From positions 1 through 25,130 of the forward strand of contig JBHJOJ010000006.1 in NCBI GenBank assembly GCA_050329835.1: a stretch of 25,130 bases of DNA, given 5' to 3'. Both the position numbers and the translations under genes were made by a program. Under the pieces are notes generated by a model, which worked only from the letters and a program-made list of their open reading frames with translations, did no database searches and was not told the origin of the DNA. This document shows, in pieces, positions 15,251 through 23,326 of the stretch (position 1 is its first letter; each line of letters starts with the position of its first letter). This DNA comes from JANNOG01 sp050329835 (GTDB lineage Bacteria; Actinomycetota; Actinomycetes; Actinomycetales; JBBAYJ01).

Positions 15251-16347
15251 TCGAGTGACGGGTGCGCGTCGATGTCGCCTGCGACCCACGGCTCACGGCT
15301 CAGCCCGACCGGGCGGTCCTCGGCGGCCGAGCGGTAGATCGCCAGGATGATCTCGACGGCGGTCCGGGCGTCGGCGCTGGGGATCGGCGGCTGCCCGCCG
15401 TCGCGCAGGGCGTCGACGATGACCTGCAGCTGGCGCCGGTGGCCGGGGCCGAGGCCCTCGTCCGGCTCGGCCGGGGGCAGGCGCTCCAGATCGTCGGCGC
15501 TCAGCAGGCCGTCGCCCGACGGGGCGTCCCACTCGGTGATCCGAGCCTGCTCGAAGGTCGCGCCGCCCGCGGTGCCGCGCAGCTCCAGCCGCAGCGGGTA
15601 GTTGCGGTGCGCGCACGTCGTCCCCTGGATCATGCCCACCGCCCCGGAGCGGAACCGCAGCGCCGCGGTGGCGAGGTCCTCGGTCTCGATGTCGTGGCCG
15701 GCGGTCGCGGCGTAGGCGAAGACGCTGTCGACCGGGCCGAGGATCCACTGCAGCAGGTCGACGGCGTGCACGCTCTGGTTCATGAGCGCCCCGCCGCCGT
15801 CCATCGCCCGGGTCCCGCGCCAGCCGCCCTTGTCGTCGTAGTACGCCTGGGTCCGGTGCCAGTGGACGAGGGCGTTGCCCAGCACCAGGTCGCCCAGCAG
15901 GCCGCGCTCGACAGCCCGCTTGAGCCGGACCGCGTCCCGGTTGAACCGGTACTGGAAGATCACGCACAGGGCGACCCCGGCCTCCCGGCAGGCACCGATC
16001 ATCCGGTCCACCCCGTCCAGGGTGATCGCCATCGGCTTCTCGGTGATGACGTGCTTGCCGGCGGCGGCGGCCGCCTCCGCGCCCTCGGGGTGCAGGCCCG
16101 ACGGGGTGCAGAGCACCACGGCGTCGACGTCGTCGCGGGCGACGACCTCCTCGATGCCCGGGTGCCACGCCGCGCCGTGGGCGTCCGCCAGGGCACGGCC
16201 GGTGGCCTCGGTCGGGTCGGCGACCGCGACCACCCGGGCACCGGTCACCGCCGCCAGCTCGCGGGCGTGGACGGCGCCGATGGTGCCCGCGCCGACGATC
16301 CCGATGCCGAGGTCCCCGCCGGCCCGACGGCCGGTCGCCGGGCTCAC
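15238..16347 (-). CDS. Gfo/Idh/MocA family oxidoreductase (last gene of uronate operon)
   Basis: 369 aa from GTG 16347 (GTGA overlap with the upstream TIM-barrel stop). Canonical Rossmann motif 'GIGIVGAGTIGAVHA' (GAGTIG 19-24), EKP at 103-105 ('HVITEKPMAITL'), and the active-site stretch 'GGALMNQSVHAVDLLQW' with His194 and Asp197, the arrangement seen in inositol/glycoside dehydrogenases of the family. NAD(P)-dependent oxidation of a sugar or glycoside hydroxyl is expected. It follows two metal-dependent TIM barrels, a set reminiscent of pathways in which a glycoside is oxidised to a 3-keto form and then eliminated or isomerised. Only the family is certain. Confidence 0.9.
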   Translation of the reverse strand: MSPATGRRAGGDLGIGIVGAGTIGAVHARELAAVTGARVVAVADPTEATGRALADAHGAAWHPGIEEVVARDDVDAVVLCTPSGLHPEGAEAAAAAGKHVITEKPMAITLDGVDRMIGACREAGVALCVIFQYRFNRDAVRLKRAVERGLLGDLVLGNALVHWHRTQAYYDDKGGWRGTRAMDGGGALMNQSVHAVDLLQWILGPVDSVFAYAATAGHDIETEDLATAALRFRSGAVGMIQGTTCAHRNYPLRLELRGTAGGATFEQARITEWDAPSGDGLLSADDLERLPPAEPDEGLGPGHRRQLQVIVDALRDGGQPPIPSADARTAVEIILAIYRSAAEDRPVGLSREPWVAGDIDAHPSLDITG

Positions 16348-17210
16348 GGGGCGCTCCCGCCGGCCGGACCCGGCGCGAGCCCCGTCGCCGCACGCAGGAA
16401 CGCCAGGTTGTGGACCAGCGCCTCGCGCGCCGGGCGGGCGTCGCTGAAGTCCTCGACGACGACCCAGCCGTCGTAGCCGAACTCGTGCAGGGCCGCGAGG
16501 AACGCCGGGAAGTCCACCACCCCGTCGTCCAGCGGCGACCACACCGGCTCCCACACCCCGCCGCCGTCGGGCCGACGCCAGGCGGAGTTCTTGACGTGGA
16601 CGTGCGCGACGTACGGGCCGAGGATCTCCAGGCCGAACCGGTGGTCCTCGAAGCCCTCCCGGGCCATGTTCCCGGCGTCGACGATGACCCCGACCCGTTC
16701 CGGGTCGAGCCCGCGGACCAGCCGCTCGGCCAGCGACGCGCTGGGGATGATCGTCCGGTGGTGGATCTCGACGAGCGCCTTGACGCCGTGCTCGCCCGCC
16801 AGCTCCTCGACCCGCTCCAGGTACGCCCGGGTCAGCCGGGCCAGGTCGGAGTACCGGGCGACACCGTCGGTGCGCCCGACGCCGACCCGCAGCTGGGGGG
16901 CCCCGGCGTCGCGGGCGAACCGCATGGCCGCCTCGGTCGCCTCGAGGTCCCCGACCTTCAGGTACGTGCCGAGCCCGATGACCGCGAGCCCGGCCGCCCG
17001 GGCGATCTCGCGGGCCCGCGCCGCCTGGTCGAGGTCGGGCTCGAGGGTGCACCGGTTGTTCCGCCAGAACGACGGCGCCTCGCCCCGGACGTCCGCCGGC
17101 ACGTGCGTCACCCGCCACTCGACACCGTCGTAGCCCGCCTCGGCGAGTGCGGCGGCGCCCTCCTCGGGAGTGAGCTCGGGCAGGCCCACGGTGAACACGC
17201 CGAACCTCAC
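16344..17210 (-). CDS. Sugar phosphate isomerase/epimerase-like TIM barrel
   Basis: 288 aa from GTG 17210 (GTGA overlap with the previous gene's stop). AP-endonuclease-2-type barrel: starts 'RFGVFTVGLPELTPEEGAAA' and has metal ligands Glu148 ('ALVEIHHRT'), Asp178 ('VIVDAGN'), His205 ('HVHVKNS') and Glu253 ('VVVEDFS'). The insertion 'PADVRGEAPSFWRNNRCTLE' (39-58) between strand 2 and helix 2 is longer than usual. Probable isomerase, epimerase or eliminating enzyme acting on a keto-sugar; partners are the adjacent barrel and the dehydrogenase at 15238-16347. C-terminus is a Gly/Pro/Ala tail. Confidence 0.85.
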   Translation of the reverse strand: MRFGVFTVGLPELTPEEGAAALAEAGYDGVEWRVTHVPADVRGEAPSFWRNNRCTLEPDLDQAARAREIARAAGLAVIGLGTYLKVGDLEATEAAMRFARDAGAPQLRVGVGRTDGVARYSDLARLTRAYLERVEELAGEHGVKALVEIHHRTIIPSASLAERLVRGLDPERVGVIVDAGNMAREGFEDHRFGLEILGPYVAHVHVKNSAWRRPDGGGVWEPVWSPLDDGVVDFPAFLAALHEFGYDGWVVVEDFSDARPAREALVHNLAFLRAATGLAPGPAGGSAP

Positions 17211-18067
17211 GCCGCCACCTCCAGCGTCGCCCCGGCGCGGGCGCACAGCTCGCGCAGGGCGGCGGCGGACTCCCGGGTCGCGCCGGCCCGCCCGCCGTCC
17301 GGGGTGTCGTAGTGGGTCTCCAGCGACAGCAGCCCGCCGTAGCCGTCCTCGGCCAGCGCCCGGACCTGGCCCGGCCAGTCGACGACACCGGTGCCGACCC
17401 GAACCCACCGCCCGTCCGCGCTGCGGTCCTTCACCTGGACGTGGCGGACCCGGCCGCGGACGTGCGCGTACCCGTCGGGGTAGGGCGTCGACCCGAGGGC
17501 GGCCTCGTTCCCGGGGTCCCAGATCAGCCCGAATGCCGGCGAGGTGACCCGGTCCAGCGCCCACGCCGCCTCGGCCCCGGTGGCGAGGTTGCAGGCGTGC
17601 TCGTTCTCCAGGCCGAGCTCCAGCCCGGCGGCCTCGGCGCGGGCGGCCGCCTCGGCGAGCACGTCGACGATCTCGTCGCGGGCGGCGGCCGGGTCGGGCA
17701 GCCGCCAGAACGAGAACGCCCGGACCAGCGGGGCCCCGAGCAGGTGCGCCACCTCGAACGAGCGCTCGAGCACCCCCCACTGCTCGGCCCGCCCGGCTGG
17801 CGGTGCGCCGTGGGTGGGTCCCGGTGCAGCGGCCCCGTCGCCGTCCCGCAGGTGCGACTTGAGGAAGGGCGAGGCGAAGGCGGCGACGTCGACGCCCCGG
17901 GCGTCCAGCCGGTCCCGCCACGACCGGACCGTCGCGCCGTCGTGGGCGACGGCGCTGGCCCCGTCGACGGTGCGGATCTCGACGGTCCGGATCCCCAGCT
18001 CGTCGCAGACGTCGAGGGCGGTGTCGAGGTCCGGTGAGATCTCGTCGGTGATGACGCACAGGCGCAC
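17207..18067 (-). CDS. Sugar phosphate isomerase/epimerase-like TIM barrel
   Basis: 286 aa from GTG 18067; GGAGGAG at 18074-18080 overlaps the stop of the upstream LarA-like gene. Xylose-isomerase-like barrel with metal tetrad Glu154 ('LGLENEH'), Asp184 ('LIWDPGN'), His209 ('RHVQVKD') and Glu250 ('LSLETHY'). Begins 'RLCVITDEISPDLDTALDV', a start common to xylose-isomerase-like sugar isomerase proteins of catabolic operons. Paired with the barrel at 16344-17210 by a 4-nt overlap, suggesting they act in sequence or as a two-subunit enzyme. Substrate unknown. Confidence 0.85.
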   Translation of the reverse strand: MRLCVITDEISPDLDTALDVCDELGIRTVEIRTVDGASAVAHDGATVRSWRDRLDARGVDVAAFASPFLKSHLRDGDGAAAPGPTHGAPPAGRAEQWGVLERSFEVAHLLGAPLVRAFSFWRLPDPAAARDEIVDVLAEAAARAEAAGLELGLENEHACNLATGAEAAWALDRVTSPAFGLIWDPGNEAALGSTPYPDGYAHVRGRVRHVQVKDRSADGRWVRVGTGVVDWPGQVRALAEDGYGGLLSLETHYDTPDGGRAGATRESAAALRELCARAGATLEVAA

Positions 18068-18073
18068 GGGCGG

Positions 18074-18080
18074 CTCCTCC
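18074..18080 (-). promoter_or_regulatory. Strong ribosome binding site re-initiating translation after the LarA-like gene
   Basis: GGAGGAG, 6 bases before GTG 18067, overlapping the LarA-like stop codon. This is the one junction of the uronate operon without a GTGA overlap and the one with a strong site of its own. Confidence 0.7.
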
Positions 18081-19483
18081 TAGGGGTGGGGTGGGACGTC
18101 GGGGTCGGGCGGCGGGCCGGTCGGGGACGGGGCCGCCGCGGCGGGGCGGCCCGCGACGGGGCGGTCGAGGGCCGGGCTGGCGGGGACCGGCCGCTCGGTG
18201 GCGAGGCGGTAGAGGGTCTCCCCGGCCCGCGGCACCACGAGGACGCCGTCGCGGCGGGCCCAGGCCACCGGGTCGACGGCGGCCGGGTCGCGGTGGCCGA
18301 CCGCGTGCGCGGCGCACCGGGCGGCGTCGATCCCGGTGGCCAGGGACACCCGGACCCGGGGGTGCTCCCCGGAGACGGGCTCCCAGGTGCCGGCCCCCCT
18401 GAGGTGGGTGCTGTGGGCGAGCACGGCCCGGGAGCGGTCCCGGAAGCGGTCCCACTGGCCGAGGAAGTAGTCGCGGACGTGGTAGCCGACCTCCGCCAGC
18501 TCCGCGCCGTGGGTGTGGCTGAACTCGGAGACGTGCGGGGCGAGGATCACGACCTCGCCACCGTCGGCGACCACCGGCTCGACTTTGTACATGCCCTTGG
18601 CCGCGGTCCACACGTCCTCGTAGCCGGGGGGCATGACGGACAGCACCGTGTCGTACGGCCGGTCCAGGTATCGGACGTGGACCTGCGCCGACAGCTCGGC
18701 GGCGGCGGCCCATGCCCGGCCCGTGGTCCCCGCGTACAGCCCGTGCAGCCGGCCCCGGGGCGCACCCGGCTCCGTCCCGGTCGCCACGACCATGGCCAGG
18801 CACAGCCGGGGGCGGGGCACCAGGGCGGCGGCCCGCTCGACCAGCCGGCGCACCGGGTTCGGCCCCGGCGTGCCGATGATCGCCCGGCTGGTCAGCAGGG
18901 CGCCCAGCCAATGGGACTGCCCGATGACCTCGGCCCCGCCGATGCCGGGGAAGAAGTACTTGTCGCCGCCGGAGAACCCGACGACCTCGTGCGGGAACAC
19001 CGGCCCGCAGACGACGACGGCATCGTGCTCGAGGACCAGCCGGTTGACCCGGACGTCGACGGCCTCGGCCAGCAGCCCGCCGCTGATCCCGGCGACCTCG
19101 GCGGCGTCGATCCGGCCGAGGTGGGCGAAGGTGGCCGGGAGCCACCACTCGTGGTTGAGCAGCCGGACGCCGGGGAACATCGCCTCCCGCTCGGCGGAGC
19201 CCGCACCGACCAGGCGGTCCAGCCCGGCCGCCGGCATCGCGCGGTGGGTGCCGAGCGCCACGAGAACCGTGAGGGCGGCCGCCCGCCCGACCAGGCCCGC
19301 GCACAGCAGCCGGAACAGCTGCGGGACGGGCGCGGTCCGGGTCGCGTCGGGGACCAGCACGAGGACCCGGCGGCCGGTGAGGTCCCAGCCCGCCAGCGCC
19401 TCGGCGACGATCGCGGCGACCTCGGCGTCGCTCAGCACGCCGAGGTCGCTCGTCCGGCCGTGACCCGTCACGGACACCGTCAC
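18080..19483 (-). CDS. LarA-family nickel-pincer epimerase/racemase homologue
   Basis: 467 aa from GTG 19483 (GTGA overlap with the SDR stop). LarA enzymes racemise or epimerise the alpha-carbon of 2-hydroxy acids through a nickel-pincer nucleotide. Counterparts of the Lactobacillus plantarum active site are visible: Asp46/Arg49 ('VPDATR'), His80 ('ALGTHR'), His165, Lys175 and His191 ('PHEVVGFSGGDKYFFPG' then 'IGQSH'). The 10- and 16-residue spacings equal those of LarA H174-K184-H200 (cofactor lysine and nickel ligand). A candidate for K298 is Lys296 or Lys300. No larB/C/E cofactor genes are in the window. Context (between mannonate-forming SDR and TIM barrels) points to an aldonate such as mannonate/gluconate rather than lactate; that is inference. 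The last ~30 residues are Pro/Ala-rich. Confidence 0.85.
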   Translation of the reverse strand: MTVSVTGHGRTSDLGVLSDAEVAAIVAEALAGWDLTGRRVLVLVPDATRTAPVPQLFRLLCAGLVGRAAALTVLVALGTHRAMPAAGLDRLVGAGSAEREAMFPGVRLLNHEWWLPATFAHLGRIDAAEVAGISGGLLAEAVDVRVNRLVLEHDAVVVCGPVFPHEVVGFSGGDKYFFPGIGGAEVIGQSHWLGALLTSRAIIGTPGPNPVRRLVERAAALVPRPRLCLAMVVATGTEPGAPRGRLHGLYAGTTGRAWAAAAELSAQVHVRYLDRPYDTVLSVMPPGYEDVWTAAKGMYKVEPVVADGGEVVILAPHVSEFSHTHGAELAEVGYHVRDYFLGQWDRFRDRSRAVLAHSTHLRGAGTWEPVSGEHPRVRVSLATGIDAARCAAHAVGHRDPAAVDPVAWARRDGVLVVPRAGETLYRLATERPVPASPALDRPVAGRPAAAAPSPTGPPPDPDVPPHP

Positions 19484-20319
19484 ACGCCCCCGTGGGCGGA
19501 GTACCCGCCGTCGACCGGGACCACGATCCCGGTGACGAACCGCGCCGCCGGGGAGCAGAGCCACACCACCGCGCCCACGAGGTCGCCGGGCTCGCCGAAC
19601 CGGGCGAGCGGGGTGTGGTCGAGGATCCGCCGGCCGCGGGCGGTGGGCTCGCCGTCCTGGCCGACGAGCAGCGCCCGGTTCTGCTCACCCAGGAAGAACC
19701 CGGGCGCCACGGCGTTCACCCGCATCCCCGGGCCGTGCTTCGCCGCGAGGTCCACCGCCAGCCAGCGCGTGAGGTTCTCGACCGCCGCCTTCGCGGCCGA
19801 GTAGCCGACGACCCGGCTGAGTGGCCGGCTCGCCGCCATCGAGGAGACGGTGACGACGACCCCCCGGGCGGGGTCGCGGGCCGCCATCGCGGCGCCGAAC
19901 ACCGCGGTCGGCAGCACCGTGCCGAGCAGGTTGAGGTCCACCACGTCGCGCCACGCGGCCTCGGGGACGTCGAACACCGAGGCCCCCTCGGCCACGGTCG
20001 CCGCGGACAGGTTGCCCCCGGCGGCGTTGACGAGGACGTCCACGGCGCCCCACCGCTCCAGCACCGCCTCGCGCGCGCGCTCCAGGCCCGCCCGGTCCAG
20101 CACGTCCGCCCGCAGTGCCGTCGCCTCGCCCCCGGCCGCCGCGATCCCGGCCACGACCTCCCGGGCCACGGCCTCCCGCCGGCCGAGCACCCCGACCCGG
20201 GCACCGGCCGCGGCGAGCCCGCGGGCGATCTCGCCGCCCAGCACCCCGGTGCCTCCGGTCACCACGGCCACCTGTCCGGCGAGGGAGAACCAGCCGTCCG
20301 GGGCCCCGGCGCCGCTCAC
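19480..20319 (-). CDS. uxuB: SDR-type D-mannonate oxidoreductase (fructuronate reductase)
   Basis: 279 aa from GTG 20319 (GTGA overlap with uxaC stop). Classical short-chain dehydrogenase: TGGTGVLG (21-28), NAAGGN (98-103), catalytic Ser159/160, Tyr173 and Lys177 (YSAAK). Several long stretches follow the Bacillus UxuB/YjmF pattern rather than generic FabG: 'DVLVNAAGGN', 'DLNLLGTVLPTAVFG', 'RPLSRVVGYSAAKAAVENLT', 'NAVAPGFFLGEQNRALL', 'ILDHTPLARFGEPGDLVGA', 'FVTGIVVPVDGGYSAHGGV'. Reduces fructuronate to D-mannonate with NAD(P)H, the third step after UxaC and UxaE encoded just upstream. Confidence 0.88.
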   Translation of the reverse strand: MSGAGAPDGWFSLAGQVAVVTGGTGVLGGEIARGLAAAGARVGVLGRREAVAREVVAGIAAAGGEATALRADVLDRAGLERAREAVLERWGAVDVLVNAAGGNLSAATVAEGASVFDVPEAAWRDVVDLNLLGTVLPTAVFGAAMAARDPARGVVVTVSSMAASRPLSRVVGYSAAKAAVENLTRWLAVDLAAKHGPGMRVNAVAPGFFLGEQNRALLVGQDGEPTARGRRILDHTPLARFGEPGDLVGAVVWLCSPAARFVTGIVVPVDGGYSAHGGV

Positions 20320-21740
20320 GCCGCACCGTCCAGCCGATAGGTCTCGCGAGCCGCGTCGTAGGCCAGGCGGCGCACCATCGCGTGGGCGTCCTCGTCGTCG
20401 ACCACCCCGGTGACGAGCAGGCCCGCCACCCAGTCCGCCACCACCCGGCGCCACACGTCGTGGCGGGCCGGGATCGAGGCGAACGCCCGGGTGTCGTCGT
20501 TGAAGCCCGCGAGGTTGGCGACGCCGGCGGTCTCGACGACGCCGTCGAGGTAGCGGCGGATGCCGAGCGGGCTGTCGAGGAACCACCACGGCGGCCCGAG
20601 GAGCAGGGACGGGTAGTGGCCGGCCAGCGGGGCCAGCTCCCGGCTGTAGGTGCTCTCGTCCAGGCCGAACACAACCAGCCGGAACCGCGGGTCGGCGCCG
20701 TGGGCGTCGAGCAGCGGCCGGAGGTTCCGGGTCCACTCGGTGGCGACCGGGATGTCGGCTCCGCGGTCCGGGCCGAAGCGGCGGTGCACCGCCGGGTGGT
20801 GGTCGCGCAGGCTCCCGGCGTGCAGCTGCATGACGAGGCCGTCGGCGGCACTCATCCGCGCCATCTCCAGGAGCATGTGGGCCGTGAACGCCTCCGCGTC
20901 GCCGGGGTCGGGGCGGCCGGCGAGCGCCCGGGCGAGGACCGCCCCGGGATCGTCGAGGCGCTCCGTGCGCGGGCTGACGGCGGCGTGGTCGGTGGCCACG
21001 GCACCGTGGCGGCGGAAGTGCTCCCGGCGCTGCTCGAGCGCGGCGAGGAAGGAGCCGTGGTCGACGACGTCGATGCCGGACCCCTCCGACAGCCGGGCGA
21101 CCTGGTCGAGCCAGTCCGGGGCGTCGAGGGCGAAGAGCGCGTCCGGGCGGAAGGTCGGCAGGACCCGTCCGCCCCACCCGCCGGCCGCGATCGCGGCGTG
21201 CCCGGCGAGGTCGTCGGTCGCCGCGTCGGTGGTGCACAGCACCTCGATGCCGAACCGGTCGTACAGGGCCCGGGGCGAATACCCGGGGTCGGTGAGCCGC
21301 TCGCACAGCTGGTCGTACAGCCGGTCGGCGCTGTCCGCCGACGGCTTCTCGGTGACGCCGAACACCTCGACGAGCTCGGCGGTCAGCCACAGCCCGCTGG
21401 GCGTGCCCCGGAACAGCGCGAAGTGCTCGCAGAACCGCCGCCACACGACCCGGTGGTCGGACTCGACCGGGGTGCCGTCGCGGGTGGGGACGCCGAGGTC
21501 GGCCATGTCCACCCCCTGGCTGGCCAGCATCCGCACGACGTAGTGGTCGGGGATGACGAAGAGGTCCGCAGGGCTGCCGAAGCGGGCATCGGGGTCCGCC
21601 AGCAGGGCGGGCGGGACGTGACCGTGCGGGCACACCAGTGGCAGTCCGGCCACCGCTGCCGACAGCTCGCGGGCGGCGGCGCGCCGCGACGGCTCGGGGT
21701 CGAACAGCCGGTCCGGGTCGAGCCGCCAGGCACCGGTCAC
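20316..21740 (-). CDS. uxaC: Glucuronate/galacturonate isomerase
   Basis: 474 aa from GTG 21740 (GTGA overlap with uxaE stop), the normal UxaC length. Amidohydrolase-superfamily barrel: metal-binding HxH as 'CPHGHVPP' (His39, His41), 'FGTP/FRGTPSGLWL' region, 'ILPTFRPD'-like 'VLPTFRPDALF' (193-203), 'MQLHAGSLRDHHP' (304-316) and 'AGFNDDTRAFASIPARHDVW' (411-430), all diagnostic for uronate isomerase. Converts D-galacturonate to D-tagaturonate and D-glucuronate to D-fructuronate in the cytoplasm. Neighbours encode the next two steps. Confidence 0.95.
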   Translation of the reverse strand: MTGAWRLDPDRLFDPEPSRRAAARELSAAVAGLPLVCPHGHVPPALLADPDARFGSPADLFVIPDHYVVRMLASQGVDMADLGVPTRDGTPVESDHRVVWRRFCEHFALFRGTPSGLWLTAELVEVFGVTEKPSADSADRLYDQLCERLTDPGYSPRALYDRFGIEVLCTTDAATDDLAGHAAIAAGGWGGRVLPTFRPDALFALDAPDWLDQVARLSEGSGIDVVDHGSFLAALEQRREHFRRHGAVATDHAAVSPRTERLDDPGAVLARALAGRPDPGDAEAFTAHMLLEMARMSAADGLVMQLHAGSLRDHHPAVHRRFGPDRGADIPVATEWTRNLRPLLDAHGADPRFRLVVFGLDESTYSRELAPLAGHYPSLLLGPPWWFLDSPLGIRRYLDGVVETAGVANLAGFNDDTRAFASIPARHDVWRRVVADWVAGLLVTGVVDDEDAHAMVRRLAYDAARETYRLDGAA

Positions 21741-23326
21741 GGGGCGGCCCCGGCGCGCTGGACCAGCGGCGCGACGTGGCGGGACAGGTGCCGCTCCAGG
21801 GCGGCGGCGTGGGCGTCGGGGTGGCGGCGCAGGACATCGTGCAGGCGAGAGCCGAGCGCAGGGTCCCGCAGCAGGGTGCCGTAGGTGACGTGGAGCACCT
21901 GCCGCTCGTCGTCGCGGTCCAGCAGCGCGGGCAGGGCGGCGTCGGCGACGTCGTCGGCGGCCGCCGTGCGCTCCAGCTCGGCCGAGACGTGGTAGCCGGC
22001 GCGGGCCTGCGCGAAGGCGGCCCGCGCCGCGCCGTACAGCTCCCGGAACAACGCCGGGTCGACCACGGCCACGGTCCGCAGCGCCTCCAGGTAGCTGGTG
22101 CCGGAGGTCTTGAGGTGCACCAGGCCGCCGGTGAGCTCGGCCGCCGGGCCGTAGAGGTCGAACTTGTCCGACCCGGAGTGCAGACTCAGCTTGTACGGCC
22201 CGAACCGGCGGGCCACGGCCGCGTGGGCAGCCAGCTCGGCGGTCAGCTCCGCGAGGTCGCCGCGGTAGCCGACGCCCTTCTCGAACGTGCCGACGAAGCG
22301 GGGGGCCACGCTCACCAGCGGGACGCCGAGCCGGGTGAGCTCGGCCACGAGATAGACGTGCTGGGCCGGGGTGGTGGGGGTGGCGGTCTCGTCCACGGCC
22401 AGCTCGACCTCGACGGGGCCGCGAGCCACCCCGGCCAGGTGCCGGTACAGCCGGGCGGCGTGGGCGACCGCGCGCCCGTACTTCACGGCGGCCAGCGCGA
22501 CGGCGTCCGCGCCGAGATCGAGCCACCGGTCGCCCAGGTCGAGCCGGTCGGGGTACCGCCGCCGGAGGTCGCGCTCGGTGTCGGCGAGGTCCTGCCACGG
22601 CAGGGCGGCGAGCTCGGCGCCGGTGACGCGGCGTTCGTGGTCGGGCCGGGCGACCACGTGGTCGCCCGGGTCCAGGGTGAACATGGTGAAGCCGGCGGCG
22701 GCGAACTCCCCGACGTCGTCCTCGGTCTTGAGGTGGTCGGCGTCGGCGCCCACCGCGCCCCGCCACCCCGCGAGGAAGGTGCCGATCGTGGCGTCGTCCA
22801 GCACCTGCCGGGGGGTGCGGCCGGTGCGGGCGTTCTCCCGGGCCGACTGCTGGGCGAGGACCGGCCGGACGGCGTCGGTCACGTCGTCGCCGGCACCGGC
22901 GGCCCGCATCGCCCGGACGTGGCCGGGGGTGGCGAGGCCGAGCCGGTCACCGAGGCCGACCGAGGTCGCCAGGCCGAGCGGGCGAGGCGCCAGCCCCGGG
23001 ACGGCGTCGCGGAGGAACGCGGCACCGCGGGAGTCGGCGGCGCCCACCACCAGGGTGGCGGTCCCGAGGATCGTGTCCTCGATGACCGCGGTCTCCCCGT
23101 CGATGCCCGGCGGCACGTCGACCCCGGCGGGCACCAGCAGGGCGAGCCGGGGGACGGGGTCCCCGGTCGCACCCACCTCGACCCCGTGGGGCAGGACCCG
23201 CACCGAGGCCGGACGGACGTCGAGATTACGCAGCCCGGGCAGGCGCGGCCCGCCCCTCGCCCCGGCTCCGGTCGCGCGTGTCACGTCGGTGGTCATGGGT
23301 CCCGGCTCCCTGTCGTCGGCGGTCAC
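21737..23326 (-). CDS. uxaE: Tagaturonate/fructuronate epimerase
   Basis: 529 aa from GTG 23326 (GTGA overlap with GH28 stop); ATG 23296, preceded by AGGGAG, would shorten it by 10 residues and is a fair alternative. Recognised by the UxaE-type stretches 'LKTEDDVGEFAAAGFTMFTL', 'VAPRFVGTFEKGVGYRGDL', 'GPYKLSLHSGSDKFDLYGP' and 'GLVHLKTSGTSYLEALR'. The family, described from Thermotoga, interconverts tagaturonate and fructuronate, so galacturonate carbon can enter the mannonate branch without altronate. Somewhat longer at the N-terminus than the Thermotoga enzyme. Placed directly before uxaC and uxuB, completing a three-step route. Confidence 0.9.
   Translation of the reverse strand: MTADDREPGPMTTDVTRATGAGARGGPRLPGLRNLDVRPASVRVLPHGVEVGATGDPVPRLALLVPAGVDVPPGIDGETAVIEDTILGTATLVVGAADSRGAAFLRDAVPGLAPRPLGLATSVGLGDRLGLATPGHVRAMRAAGAGDDVTDAVRPVLAQQSARENARTGRTPRQVLDDATIGTFLAGWRGAVGADADHLKTEDDVGEFAAAGFTMFTLDPGDHVVARPDHERRVTGAELAALPWQDLADTERDLRRRYPDRLDLGDRWLDLGADAVALAAVKYGRAVAHAARLYRHLAGVARGPVEVELAVDETATPTTPAQHVYLVAELTRLGVPLVSVAPRFVGTFEKGVGYRGDLAELTAELAAHAAVARRFGPYKLSLHSGSDKFDLYGPAAELTGGLVHLKTSGTSYLEALRTVAVVDPALFRELYGAARAAFAQARAGYHVSAELERTAAADDVADAALPALLDRDDERQVLHVTYGTLLRDPALGSRLHDVLRRHPDAHAAALERHLSRHVAPLVQRAGAAP

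Noticed and set aside
11942..18067. One of the TIM barrels as mannonate dehydratase (UxuA)
   Set aside because: All three are about 285 aa with the Glu/Asp/His/Glu epimerase-type tetrad and lack the longer UxuA layout and its conserved Cys/His segment.
16344..19688. 1114-codon minus frame and possible fusion of the TIM barrel to upstream sequence
   Set aside because: Upstream of GTG 17210 the frame is a shadow of the LarA-like and TIM-barrel genes; the GTGA overlap at 17207-17210 gives the true start.
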